The notes beneath the pieces were generated by a model. That model searched no databases. It worked only from the letters and a program-made list of their open reading frames with translations, and was not told the DNA's origin. This document shows positions 52,089-60,649 of a stretch of 64,000 nucleotides of DNA, piece by piece; the first letter of the stretch is position 1; each line of letters begins with the position of its first letter. Made by a program: the position numbers and the translations under genes. Origin of the DNA: Nocardia suismassiliense (GTDB taxonomy: Bacteria > Actinomycetota > Actinomycetes > Mycobacteriales > Mycobacteriaceae); contig NZ_LT985361.1 in assembly GCF_900269665.1 (NCBI RefSeq), positions 8,176,325-8,240,324 of the forward strand. Direction: 5' to 3'.

Positions 52089-52391
52089 ATTCACACGAAA
52101 CAACACGCATGGTGGGACAACTACCTCGTCGCCCTGTTGGGGCTCGTCCTCGCGGCCGGATTCGCCATCGCGGCGATCGGCGCAGCCTCCGGTGGGGCCT
52201 ATCCGGTAGCGATCGGGCTCGCGGCGCTGGCGGTCCCCTTCGCGATTCCCACCATCGTTCAAGTGCTCGGCGAATTGTTCATCTACCTGCTGATTCCGGT
52301 CGCATTGGTCGGATTCGTACTGTTCCTCCCGGTTCTCGCCGTCAGCCCGGCGGCGCGCAAGTGGGCGCGACGGCGGTGGCGAGACCGCTGA
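52089..52391 (+). CDS. small two-helix membrane protein, probable ATT start
   Basis: This protein of about 100 residues contains two long hydrophobic segments (NYLVALLGLVLAAGFAIAAI, then an Ala/Ile-rich stretch to FLPVLAVSP) and an Arg-rich C-terminus (ARKWARRRWRDR). The only standard start is TTG 52074, but this TTG overlaps the GGGAGG ribosome-binding site (52076-52081). Translation from ATT 52089, 7 nt after GGAGG, is more likely. Function unknown. It lies 80 bp after the EamA gene. Confidence 0.6.
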   Translation: MHTKQHAWWDNYLVALLGLVLAAGFAIAAIGAASGGAYPVAIGLAALAVPFAIPTIVQVLGELFIYLLIPVALVGFVLFLPVLAVSPAARKWARRRWRDR

Positions 52392-52572
52392 AGCCACCGG
52401 CCGACGAAGATCACATCGACCGTTCGTCAGCCGTCCGTAGAGTTGTCGGCATCCAGCTTTTTGCCGCGTAACCGAAGGACGGAGGCCGCGGTGTGAGCGA
52501 GCGTCAGCGAGTGAACCATGGGCACAGTGCGCCCTCGCGCACGGCGGAGCCGAGCGTCAGCGAGGCGCAGCC

Positions 52573-54432
52573 GTGAGCGAGCTTCAGGGTGACGGAGTGG
52601 TGACCGGCAAAGGCCGGACCTGGGACGTACGCGGTATCGCGTGGTGGCTGCCCGGGCTGGCTGTGATCGTGTCGGGTGTACTGCTGTACTCGCCCTTCGG
52701 TGTCTCGCTCATCGAAGGACGGGTCGTTGTCGCGGCTGCGATGCTGATGCTCGGTGGGTCGGCGGCCGCGCGGTGGTGGTGGGCGCGGGCCGACAATCGG
52801 CTGCCGGACCACCAGTCCACCGGATCCATGCGCGCTGAACGGTTGCTGGGCGTCGAGGCGCTGGTTGCCATCGGGTTCGGTGCGCTTGGTATCGCTGCAT
52901 TGACCATGTCGGTGTCGACGTCATTGCTCTGGGTCGGGGCGTGCTGGATCGGGCTCGGCGTCTGCGGGCTGGCGGCCGGTGCGCGCCGCGATGATGTGCT
53001 CGTCGCCTCCGCGGCTTTCGCCGGCTGGCAGGTGCTCGCCGGCGTCATCCTCGCGACGCTCCCGTTTCGTACCGGCCTGGATTTCACCGCGTGGACCATC
53101 ATCACGCTGTTGATCACCGGCGCGGCGATGGTGGTCCGCGGTGTCCGACTGACTGCTCCACTGCCCCGCGCGAGCACGCTGCGCTGGTGGCGGCCGGCCG
53201 CGGTGAGCGTGCAGCTGATCGTGCTCGCGGTGGCGGTCGGCTGGTACGGAACGGTCGTCACCCAAGCCGCGCGACAGGACGCGGAGCAAACTCGGCTGGA
53301 TGCGTTCTATCAAGTGCCGCAAGGCATCACACCCGGTCCGCCGGGCACCGTGATCCGTTCGGCCCCGATGTCGCTACCCGGCGTGAACGGCCACGGCCAG
53401 CGCATCCTCTATTGGTCGCAGGACCGGCACGGCACCCCGACGGTGTCCTCCGGCATGGTCTGGACGCCACTCACCGACGGCACCGATCGCCCCATCCTGA
53501 ACTTCGCGCACGGCACCGTCAGCCTCGGCGCCGAATGCGCGCCGAGCAGACAATCGCAGATCGCCTCGTCGATGCCCTGGCTGAACGACGCGCTGAGCCG
53601 CGGCTGGGTGGTCACCGCCAGCGACTACGCCGGCGCCGCGGGCACCGGCGACGGCGAGCACTACCTCGTCGCCACCGACCAGGGCCGCGACGCCGTGAAC
53701 GCCGCCCGCGCCGCCCGCAACCTCCCCGAGGCGCACGCGGGCACCGACATGTTGATCTACGGCGTTTCGCAAGGTGGCCTCATCTCCCTGGCCGCCGCCG
53801 CCCAAACGCCCACTTACGCACCCGAACTCCACCTGGTCGCCGACGCCGCCACCGCTCCCGCCTCCGATATCGCCGGCATCCTCCGCGAGAATCCACCCCA
53901 ACTCCTCAATGGCTGGGCCGTCACCCCCTTCCTCACCACCCAGTACGCCAAGGCCTACCCCCACCTCGACCCCAACGCACTCCTCACCCCGCAGGCCGCC
54001 GCACGCAACCAGGAAATGGCGGCAGCCGGTTGCGCCGCAACACCTTTCGCGGCACTGTTCGCCCGCCTCACCGTCGTCCCCGGCATGGGCGACTACTTCA
54101 ACGGCGACCCACTCGCCGACCCCGCCTGGCGCCGCGCCTTCGAAGAAAACCGCGCCCCCGACATGCCTCCCGGCATCCCCGTCTACCTGGCCCAAGGCCT
54201 CGACGACACCCTCGTCCCCCCGAAATTCACCGCCGCCCTCGTCGACCGCTACTGCACCGCAGGCACCCCCGTGACCACCCAGTGGAACCCCGGCGTCGGC
54301 CACGACAACGCCAACGAAAAAGCCGTCGCCCCCCGCGTCATCCAATGGTTCGCCGACCACCTCACCAACGCCCCCACCCCCAACAACTGCGGCCAACCCC
54401 TACCCCCCACCCTCACCAGCACGGGTCACTAG
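52573..54432 (+). CDS. membrane-anchored secretory-type lipase/esterase (LIP family)
   Basis: This 619-residue protein has an N-terminal membrane domain with six or more helices (about residues 20-235), including an HdeD/DUF308-like stretch, fused to a LIP-type alpha/beta hydrolase (about 245-619). The nucleophile is Ser399 in YGVSQGG; a late LAQGLDDTLVPPKF Asp and GVGHDNAN His complete the triad. LIP domains are usually secreted lipases; here the fusion would leave it at the outer membrane face. The 3' third of the gene avoids G at third codon positions. Confidence 0.82.
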   Translation: MSELQGDGVVTGKGRTWDVRGIAWWLPGLAVIVSGVLLYSPFGVSLIEGRVVVAAAMLMLGGSAAARWWWARADNRLPDHQSTGSMRAERLLGVEALVAIGFGALGIAALTMSVSTSLLWVGACWIGLGVCGLAAGARRDDVLVASAAFAGWQVLAGVILATLPFRTGLDFTAWTIITLLITGAAMVVRGVRLTAPLPRASTLRWWRPAAVSVQLIVLAVAVGWYGTVVTQAARQDAEQTRLDAFYQVPQGITPGPPGTVIRSAPMSLPGVNGHGQRILYWSQDRHGTPTVSSGMVWTPLTDGTDRPILNFAHGTVSLGAECAPSRQSQIASSMPWLNDALSRGWVVTASDYAGAAGTGDGEHYLVATDQGRDAVNAARAARNLPEAHAGTDMLIYGVSQGGLISLAAAAQTPTYAPELHLVADAATAPASDIAGILRENPPQLLNGWAVTPFLTTQYAKAYPHLDPNALLTPQAAARNQEMAAAGCAATPFAALFARLTVVPGMGDYFNGDPLADPAWRRAFEENRAPDMPPGIPVYLAQGLDDTLVPPKFTAALVDRYCTAGTPVTTQWNPGVGHDNANEKAVAPRVIQWFADHLTNAPTPNNCGQPLPPTLTSTGH

Positions 54433-54600
54433 CCAGACTCGACCGGCGCTGCCTCGGCCCGCGCTGGAGTGGATGCCGGCGACCTGAGCCGGATCGTCAG
54501 TGAGCGCGGTGAACCACGCTGTGGCGCAGTGCTTCCCCGTGCCGGTGTGGCCTGCATCCGCCGCAAGGATCACCCGGGCCCGCACCGCGCCACGCGCTGA

Positions 54601-55176
54601 TCAGGCCACGTAGGGGCGTTCGGCGCGGGCCGAACGGAGGGCAGTTCCCCACCAGATGAGTTGGTCGAGGAGTTGGTCGGCAGCCGCGGCCGAGGGCTTC
54701 AGGTCCGTGGGTTTGCCTGTCGTGTCGAAGACTTGGGCGGCGCCGTGGAAGCTAACCGTATCGCGCACGGTGACGGCATGGAGTTCGGCGAACACGTGGC
54801 GGAGGTGCTCGACGGCACGTAGTCCGCCGGAAACGCCTCCGTAGCAGACGAATCCGATCGGCTTGGCCTGCCACTGGGTGTAGTGATCATCGATCGCGCT
54901 TTTGAGGGGCGCCGGGTAGCTGTGGTTGTACTCGGGTGTCACGATGACGAACCCGTCGGCGGCAGCCAGTCGGGCACCGACGGTCTGCGATGCGCGAGTG
55001 CCCGTGGAGTCCGATGCATGTTGGGGCAGTTCGTCTTCCGCCAAATCGATGAGATCGATCGCGATATCGGCACGTGGTTCGGCGTGTTCGACGAACCAGT
55101 TGGCGACCGTGGGACCGAAGCGCCCCGGCCGGGTACTTCCCACGATCACTGCGAGCTGAACCGGATTCTCCGTCAT
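54601..55176 (-). CDS. NADPH-dependent FMN reductase
   Basis: This 191-residue flavodoxin-like protein has VIVGSTRPGRFGPTVANWF (phosphate-binding loop), FVIVTPEYNHSYPAPLKSAID and CYGGVSGGLRAVEHLR, the typical NADPH-dependent FMN/quinone reductase signatures. ATG 55176 gives MTENPVQLAVIVGS. It is 108 bp downstream of a TetR gene on the same strand, whose product is a likely regulator. Confidence 0.88.
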   Translation of the reverse strand: MTENPVQLAVIVGSTRPGRFGPTVANWFVEHAEPRADIAIDLIDLAEDELPQHASDSTGTRASQTVGARLAAADGFVIVTPEYNHSYPAPLKSAIDDHYTQWQAKPIGFVCYGGVSGGLRAVEHLRHVFAELHAVTVRDTVSFHGAAQVFDTTGKPTDLKPSAAAADQLLDQLIWWGTALRSARAERPYVA

Positions 55177-55284
55177 GACAATTCCTTTCGACGTGTGCAG
55201 GTGACGACTGCAAGCGTCGAACATCAACAATGGTTCAGGTCAAGTCGGCGCGTCGGCGACTGATCACACACCGGGTTCAGCCGG

Positions 55285-55866
55285 CTACCGGGGCAGGCAG
55301 CGAAGGAGCAGATCACGGATCTGGTCGCGGGTCGGGGGCTCCGTAGTTGCCATGCCGCGCAACGTAATTCCCTGCGCCGTATCGGCAAGCAGGGTGGCGG
55401 TGAGCTGATCGGTGTAATGGGCATACATCGTTCGAGTCGCTCCGATGAAGCGGTCGGCGATCGGCCGCAGCGTGGGGCGTCGAATAGCCGCGACGTATAG
55501 CTCGAGCTGAACAGTCGTAATGGTGCGTTCGGTGGTGAAGCATCCGATGAGCGCGTCCGCCGTCTGGTCGATGACATCGGCGATCGTCAGGTCGGGATGG
55601 CTCGCCGGGATGGCCGCCATGATCGCGGCATAGTCGGCCACGCAGATTTCCAGCGCCGCTTGGAGCAGGTCTTCCTTGTCCTTGTAGTGGTACGTGGTGC
55701 CCGCGATCGGAACATCCGCCGCCTCGGCGACGGCCCGGTGCGTGAGCCCCTCCACACCGCGTTCGCCGATGACCTGGATCGCGGCTTCCGCAATGCGCCG
55801 GCGGCGGTTCGGATCGAACCGCCGTCGCCGGACAGGTTTGGCCTGGACGGCTGGTTCGTCGGCCAC
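55285..55866 (-). CDS. TetR family transcriptional regulator
   Basis: This 193-residue protein has an N-terminal HTH after a basic RRRRFDPNRRRRI stretch (GVEGLTHRAVAEAADVPIAG, TYHYKDKEDLLQAALE) and a helical ligand domain. GTG 55866 gives VADEPAVQAKPVRR. Two similar palindromic boxes lie between it and the divergent VOC genes, indicating autoregulation and control of those genes. Confidence 0.87.
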   Translation of the reverse strand: MADEPAVQAKPVRRRRFDPNRRRRIAEAAIQVIGERGVEGLTHRAVAEAADVPIAGTTYHYKDKEDLLQAALEICVADYAAIMAAIPASHPDLTIADVIDQTADALIGCFTTERTITTVQLELYVAAIRRPTLRPIADRFIGATRTMYAHYTDQLTATLLADTAQGITLRGMATTEPPTRDQIRDLLLRCLPR

Positions 55867-55909
55867 TGCGCCTCCATCAGAGCTGTTTCCGCGGGTAGAT
55901 GCCCTCCAG

Positions 55910-55923
55910 GGTACATATGTACC
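55910..55923. promoter_or_regulatory. TetR operator candidate, box 1
   Basis: GGTACATATGTACC is a perfect 14-bp palindrome, followed by TAATGCG. A second copy lies 60 bp away. Confidence 0.6.
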
Positions 55924-55969
55924 TAATGCGAGACGCGTCACAACCCACTGTCGCACCGCCGCGTCTTAA

Positions 55970-55983
55970 GGTACAAATGTACT
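55970..55983. promoter_or_regulatory. TetR operator candidate, box 2
   Basis: GGTACAAATGTACT matches box 1 at 12 of 14 positions and is likewise followed by a CAGTGCG like the TAATGCG of box 1, so a longer unit has been repeated. Confidence 0.55.
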
Positions 55984-56097
55984 CAGTGCGATTTGCTCGA
56001 CATTCGCCCAGCGGTACGAGCACCCTGATGATGCCGCCTTTCGCAACCAGCCCTTCCGCACAACTCAGCGACGCACGGAAAGCGATGGTCAACAACC

Positions 56098-56496
56098 ATG
56101 ACGAACACCGCCCCACCCACCGGCACGGTCTCCTCGTACGCGTTTTGGGCCGACGACGGCCGCGCCCTCGCCGAGTTCTACGCAGCGGCACTGGGCTGGC
56201 AACTCACCCAAGAATTCCCCGACGAGAACGGTGTCCCCACCGCCTTCATGATCACCGACGGCACCACCACCTACGTCTTCTACACCGCCGCAAAGTTCAC
56301 CGCCCCGAACTGGCCCGCCGACGAACTGCCCTTCCACCTCGACCTCGCCTTCCCCGACGTCGCAGCAGCCGAGCAACGACTCCTCGCCCTCGGCGCAACC
56401 AAACCCGACCACCAGCCCGGCGGCGAAAACTGGACCGTCCTACTCGACCCCTCCGGTCAACCGTTCTGCCTCAGCCAGCCATGGACCGGCGCCTGA
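56098..56496 (+). CDS. VOC family protein (glyoxalase/dioxygenase-like), 132 aa
   Basis: This 132-residue single-domain vicinal-oxygen-chelate protein has YAFWADDGRALAEFYAAALG (first bab module) and FHLDLAFPDVAAAEQRLLALG, VLLDPSGQPFCL (second). It is the first of two adjacent VOC genes. VOC proteins serve as isomerases, dioxygenases or drug-binding resistance factors. Codon use is unusual: Gln mostly CAA and third positions mostly C or A. The TetR boxes upstream suggest induction by a small molecule. Confidence 0.85.
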   Translation: MTNTAPPTGTVSSYAFWADDGRALAEFYAAALGWQLTQEFPDENGVPTAFMITDGTTTYVFYTAAKFTAPNWPADELPFHLDLAFPDVAAAEQRLLALGATKPDHQPGGENWTVLLDPSGQPFCLSQPWTGA

Positions 56497-56533
56497 CGTC
56501 ACCCGAAATCCCAACTAACAGAAGGAGTTCCCC

Positions 56534-56917
56534 ATGAAAGCCACCGGCATAGCCCCCTGCTTAGGCGTCGCAGACACCACCGCGTCCGTCGCCTTCTACG
56601 AAAGCCTCGGCTTCGAAGCCGTCCCCGGCAGCGACAACCCCGAAGACGACATCCGCATGCTCACCTGGCAAGGCAACTTCGCCTGCATGGTCTACAACGC
56701 AGACAACCTGCGCCAATGGCTCCCCCAACTCGCAAACTTCCCCACCGGAGCCTTCGGCATGTTCTACCTCTCCGTCAAAGACCACGAGGCGTACACCACC
56801 AAAATCCGCCCCCTCGTCAACGTCATCAAAGAACACACCGAACACGGCATGAAACTGTTCTACTTCCAAGATCCCGACGGCTACATCATCGGCGTATCCG
56901 AAGAACGCGAATGGTGA
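56534..56917 (+). CDS. VOC family protein, 127 aa
   Basis: This 127-residue VOC protein has IAPCLGVADTTASVAFYESL and GMKLFYFQDPDGYIIGVSEE, typical of the glyoxalase/bleomycin-resistance fold. AGAAGGAG lies 9 nt before ATG 56534. It is 37 bp after the other VOC gene and probably co-transcribed. Codon use is distinctive: all five Lys are AAA, all four Gln are CAA, eight of nine Glu are GAA, and other third positions are nearly all C. Confidence 0.86.
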   Translation: MKATGIAPCLGVADTTASVAFYESLGFEAVPGSDNPEDDIRMLTWQGNFACMVYNADNLRQWLPQLANFPTGAFGMFYLSVKDHEAYTTKIRPLVNVIKEHTEHGMKLFYFQDPDGYIIGVSEEREW

Positions 56918-56962
56918 TCTCGCCTTACTCTCGCCGGTCATGCTTTGCCTCAGCGATCACCG

Positions 56963-57402
56963 TTACATGGGACGAAGAATAGGATCGATCCGGTTCAGCA
57001 TGCTGACCAGATCGCTTGCCCCCCGACGGATTTGGGCGTCCGGGTCGCGGGTCAACGTCGAGCAGATCCGCACCGCAGCGTCTCGTTCGTCGGCAAACAC
57101 GCCGTACACATCGTTCAACGCCGACCCGATCCACTCGGACTGAGTGCCATCCGCGCCGGCGAACGAGGCGGCAACTACCTCAAGCCCCACACATCTTTCC
57201 GGCGCAGCAACGCCTCCGCCGTGACAAGGGTTACGAACGTGTCCTCGGCATCCAGTACAAGCGAAGCCAAAACCGCTCGCGCATCAGGCATTTCAGCAAA
57301 TGCGGCCAGACCATAACCAGCATCGGCCCGGTCGCGAACATCAGCGCTACGCGCAAGCTCGATCAACGCGGCTACCACAGCAGCCCTCGCCTGGTTGCTC
57401 AT
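56963..57402 (-). pseudogene. HEAT-repeat protein gene broken by a -1 frameshift
   Basis: ATG 57402 follows GGAGGCGGC and opens MSNQARAAVVAALIELARSA, an actinobacterial HEAT-repeat-type protein, which runs to LLRRKDV and then hits a TAG at 57175-57177. The next frame (-1) continues at the same spot with GLEVVAASFAG and goes on to the natural C-terminus RIDPILRPM (stop 56963-56965). The join lies in GTGTGGGG. One missing base restores a single protein of about 145 residues. Either a recent mutation or a sequencing error could explain it. Confidence 0.75.
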
Positions 57403-57536
57403 GCCGCCTCCGCAAACATTCGAGTCCCGGTCTGCTGACAGGGCGGCGGACCGGCACCCATGCACGGCCCGCAGCTACCCCGCGTGAGCTGCGAAGATCA
57501 CCTAATCGGTACTTATTCTCCGGCTGTCGCGAAAAG

Positions 57537-58616
57537 CTAGACGTTGAAACGGAATTCGACTACGTCGCCGTCGTGCATGACGTAGTCCTTGCCTTCCATC
57601 CGAACCTTGCCCGCCGACTTGGCGGCGGCCATGGATCCTGCTTCGACGAGATCGGTGAAGGCCACTACTTCGGCTTTGATGAAACCGCGTTCGAAGTCGG
57701 TGTGGATGACGCCTGCGGCTTTGGGGGCGGTGTCGCCCTGGTGGATTGTCCAGGCGCGGGACTCTTTCGGGCCTGCGGTGAGGTAGGTCTGCAGGCCGAG
57801 GGTGTGGAAGCCGGCCCGGGCGAGGGCGTGCAGACCGGGTTCGGTCTGGCCGATGGATTCGAGGAGTTCGAGGGCGGATTCGTCGTCGAGTTCGAGCAGT
57901 TCGGCCTCGACCTTGGCGTCGAGGAAGACCGCATCGGCCGGTGCGACAGAGGCTTTGAGCTCGGCGACCTTCGCCTCGTCGGTGAGCACGGACTCGTCGG
58001 CGTTGAAGACGTAGAGGAAGGGCTTGGTGGTGAGCAGCGAAAGTTCTTTGAGCAGTTCGCTATCCACCTTGTTGCCCGCGGCGAACAGGGTGGTGCCGTT
58101 GTTCAGGAGTTCCTGCGCGGCTTTGGCGGCCTCGGCGACCGGCTTGCGGTCCTTCTTGATCTTGGCTTCCTTCTCCAACCGCACGACCGCCTTCTCCAGG
58201 GTCTGCAGGTCGGCGAGGATGAGCTCGGTCTCGATCACCTCGATGTCGGCGGCGGGATCGACCCGGCCGTCCACGTGCACCACGTCGTCGTCGGCGAATA
58301 CACGCACCACCTGGCAGATGGCGTCGGCCTCGCGGATGTTGGCGAGGAACTTGTTGCCGAGACCGGCGCCCTCGGAGGCGCCCTTCACGATGCCCGCGAT
58401 GTCGACGAACGATACGACGGCGGGCACGATCTTCTCGGAACCGAAGATCTCGGCCAGCGTGTTCAGCCGCGGGTCGGGCAGCGGGACCACGCCGACGTTC
58501 GGCTCGATGGTCGCGAACGGATAGTTCGCGGCCAGCACGTCGTTCTTGGTCAGCGCATTGAAAAGCGTCGACTTTCCGACGTTGGGCAGACCGACGATTC
58601 CAAGAGTGAGACTCAC
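57537..58616 (-). CDS. ychF: redox-regulated ATPase YchF (EngD, Obg family)
   Basis: This 359-residue protein has G1 GLPNVGKST, DIAGIVKGASEGAGLGNKFL (G3), the non-canonical NADE in place of NKxD that gives ATP rather than GTP specificity, a coiled-coil middle region and a C-terminal TGS domain. It binds ribosomes and is involved in stress response. It is a single gene. Confidence 0.95.
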   Translation of the reverse strand: MSLTLGIVGLPNVGKSTLFNALTKNDVLAANYPFATIEPNVGVVPLPDPRLNTLAEIFGSEKIVPAVVSFVDIAGIVKGASEGAGLGNKFLANIREADAICQVVRVFADDDVVHVDGRVDPAADIEVIETELILADLQTLEKAVVRLEKEAKIKKDRKPVAEAAKAAQELLNNGTTLFAAGNKVDSELLKELSLLTTKPFLYVFNADESVLTDEAKVAELKASVAPADAVFLDAKVEAELLELDDESALELLESIGQTEPGLHALARAGFHTLGLQTYLTAGPKESRAWTIHQGDTAPKAAGVIHTDFERGFIKAEVVAFTDLVEAGSMAAAKSAGKVRMEGKDYVMHDGDVVEFRFNV

Positions 58617-58784
58617 GAGGACGAGAGTCTACGCCGCAGCCCCGATCGCTTGCCCCGCGCGTCCCCGCAGCGCTCGACGAGTCTCACAGGCCGTCCACAC
58701 CGTTCACAAGGCCGACATCCGTTGCGAACCGTGTGGCCGCCCTGTGAGATCAACTCAGCGCGGCCGGCGAGCGGGGTCAAGGTG

Positions 58785-59708
58785 TCAGGGGATGAGGACA
58801 ACCTTGCCGAGGTTGACGCGCTCCTCGATCACCCGGTGCGCCTCAGCCGCCTCGTCGAGCGCGAACTCCGCGTGCACCGCGGGCCGAAGCTGCCCCGACG
58901 CGACGTACTGCCACAGCTCCTGCCGCCAGTGGTCGTACAGATCCGGCTGCCCCTTCGCGATGCGAGAGATCTGGAACCCGATCACCGACTTCGCACCGAC
59001 CAGCAGGTCGTAAGCCTCGATCGTGCCGCCGCCGGAGCTGTAGGCGACCAGACGCCCGCCGGGTGCGACCGCCGCGACGGCAGGCCCGAGCAGCTCGCCA
59101 CCGACCGCATCCAGCGCGTAGTCGACCGGCTCGCCCCACGACTCCTGCCCGTACTCGACCACCTCGTCCGCGCCGAGCCCGAGCACGAACTCCGCCTTGG
59201 CCCGATCCGAGACCGCACCGACCACCCGAGCCGCACCGCGTACCCGCGCGAGCTGCACCGCAAGATGCCCCACGCCACTGGCCGCCGCCGTGACGAGCGC
59301 CGACTCCCCTTCCTTCGGGCTCGCCGCTTCGAGCGCCCCGAGCGCGACCAAACCACTACGCACCAGCGCAACCGCGTCGACGGCGGACGCCCCGTCGGGA
59401 ATCGGTGTCGCCATCGCCACCGCGAGCAGCGCGTAATCGGCGTACCCGTGCCCGAACACCAGCCCGGTCACCCGATACCCCGGCGCATATCCGGTGACGC
59501 CTTCGCCGACGGCCACCACCTCACCCGCAACCTCGCCACCCAGCGCGATCGGCTCGCGCTGTTCGCGCACCTTCCGCACCACCGGCAGGGTCACCCCGAT
59601 CGCCTCGACCCGGACCAGCAGTTCGCCGGGCCCCGGCGTCGGCACCTCGGCCGACACGACCTCGAGCACCTCAGGACCACCGCTGTGCTCGTACTGGACC
59701 CGCCGCAT
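58785..59708 (-). CDS. zinc-binding-type quinone oxidoreductase (MDR superfamily)
   Basis: This 307-residue MDR enzyme has a GroES-like N-terminal domain (MRRVQYEHSGGPEVLEVV, GEVAGEVVAVGEGV) and a Rossmann domain (LVTAAASGVGHLAVQLARV) that binds NADPH. It lacks the zinc-binding Cys residues, as do quinone oxidoreductases. ATG 59708 follows GGAGG at 6 nt; longer frames upstream run through low-complexity sequence. The substrate is not known. Confidence 0.9.
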   Translation of the reverse strand: MRRVQYEHSGGPEVLEVVSAEVPTPGPGELLVRVEAIGVTLPVVRKVREQREPIALGGEVAGEVVAVGEGVTGYAPGYRVTGLVFGHGYADYALLAVAMATPIPDGASAVDAVALVRSGLVALGALEAASPKEGESALVTAAASGVGHLAVQLARVRGAARVVGAVSDRAKAEFVLGLGADEVVEYGQESWGEPVDYALDAVGGELLGPAVAAVAPGGRLVAYSSGGGTIEAYDLLVGAKSVIGFQISRIAKGQPDLYDHWRQELWQYVASGQLRPAVHAEFALDEAAEAHRVIEERVNLGKVVLIP

Positions 59709-60039
59709 GTACACCTCCAAGCTCGTGAGAAGACGCAACGGTAACCAGCCCCCGCTGTGCGCTCCTACTCGATTTCGGCCCCGAGTGCTCCATCTCACGG
59801 ACTCGGCACAAGGGCTCCTACGCCGCAACAGCCGGGTTTCGGCTCCAGCTGATCCCGGCCACCTTCGCCAACCGACCCACCCGCGGGTAGCGACTCCGCC
59901 ACGTCCCGGTCGCCGATCCGGACCGCCGACGAGCCGGTGCGGCGGTGTCGCAACGAGCCGGCACGGCGGCACGGCGGCACAGCGGCACGGCGGCACGGCA
60001 GTGCGGCAGTGCGGCAGTGCGGCAGTGCGGCGACGCGAA
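59709..60039. other. 331-bp gap without a gene; contains an octamer tandem repeat
   Basis: I see no convincing coding region here. The first 240 bp are ordinary intergenic sequence that must hold the quinone oxidoreductase promoter. The last third is the tandem octamer repeat, which is open in all frames by composition alone. Confidence 0.5.
59957..60034. repeat. tandem octamer repeat (CGGCACGG then CAGTGCGG)
   Basis: About five copies of CGGCACGG (one with A for G) are followed directly by four copies of CAGTGCGG, all in 8-bp register. The boundaries are good to one or two bases. It lies just after the stop codon of a TetR gene on the minus strand. Such short tandem arrays vary in copy number between strains. 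Confidence 0.75.
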
Positions 60040-60633
60040 TCAATCCGAAGCTTCGCCAGTTCCCAGTGCGCGCGTCAGAGTCCGCGCCAGACTCTCGGCG
60101 AGCCGATCCGGAGCAGGAGTCGCATCCGGCCCCGACTCGTAGAACCGCAGAAACGCCTGATGAAAACAGGCACCGTCGAGCAACGCGGCAACAGTGTCCA
60201 CCTCGGCATCGGCATCGATCCGACCGAGTTCTCGCTCCGCCCCGAGGTATTCGGCGATGCCGGCGATGGCGTGACCGGGCCCGGCCCCATGCCTGCGCAT
60301 GGCATCGCGGTGCACGGCCATGCGTTGCGGCTGCGCGAGCAACCCGCCGAGCAGCGGCAGCGACTGCTGATAGAAGCGCAACGCCGCACGAGCGATTGCC
60401 GCGAGATTGGCCGGCACCGTGGCGGTTCCGGGCTCGGGCCGGGCACCGACCGGATCGGGCATCCGATGCCGGAGGACATTGAGAATGAGGTCCTCTTTGT
60501 CGCTGAAGTGTTTGTAGAGGGCGGCCTCGGAATACCCTGCGGCCTTGGCGATTTCCTTGGTCGTGGCATGGACCACGCCGCGGGTACGCATGATCGTCGC
60601 CGCCGCGTCCAAGATCTGATCGCGAGTTCCCAC
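60040..60633 (-). CDS. TetR family transcriptional regulator
   Basis: This 197-residue protein starts at GTG 60633 (VGTRDQILDAAATIMRTRG) behind GAGGAGG at 4-5 nt, with HTH residues ATTKEIAKAAGYSEAALYKH and a helical ligand domain. It is divergent from an NAD(P)-binding protein gene; two direct repeats lie between them and are its likely operators. Confidence 0.88.
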   Translation of the reverse strand: MGTRDQILDAAATIMRTRGVVHATTKEIAKAAGYSEAALYKHFSDKEDLILNVLRHRMPDPVGARPEPGTATVPANLAAIARAALRFYQQSLPLLGGLLAQPQRMAVHRDAMRRHGAGPGHAIAGIAEYLGAERELGRIDADAEVDTVAALLDGACFHQAFLRFYESGPDATPAPDRLAESLARTLTRALGTGEASD

Positions 60634-60649
60634 GAGCCCTCCTCTTGAC

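Noticed and set aside
52480..52575. Repeated GAGCGTCAGCGA as an att site or mobile element border
   Set aside because: The copies are only 12 bp, close together and rich in common GAGC/AGCG words; no integrase or transposase gene is near.
54400..54600. Short minus-strand frame (about 61 codons) between the lipase and FMN reductase genes
   Set aside because: It overlaps the lipase 3' end, has no ribosome-binding site or family, and the composition fits chance. It might be the remnant of a lost gene, but I cannot support that.
57300..59744. Long plus-strand frame opposite ychF and the quinone oxidoreductase
   Set aside because: It crosses two well-defined genes on the other strand and has no recognisable sequence features.
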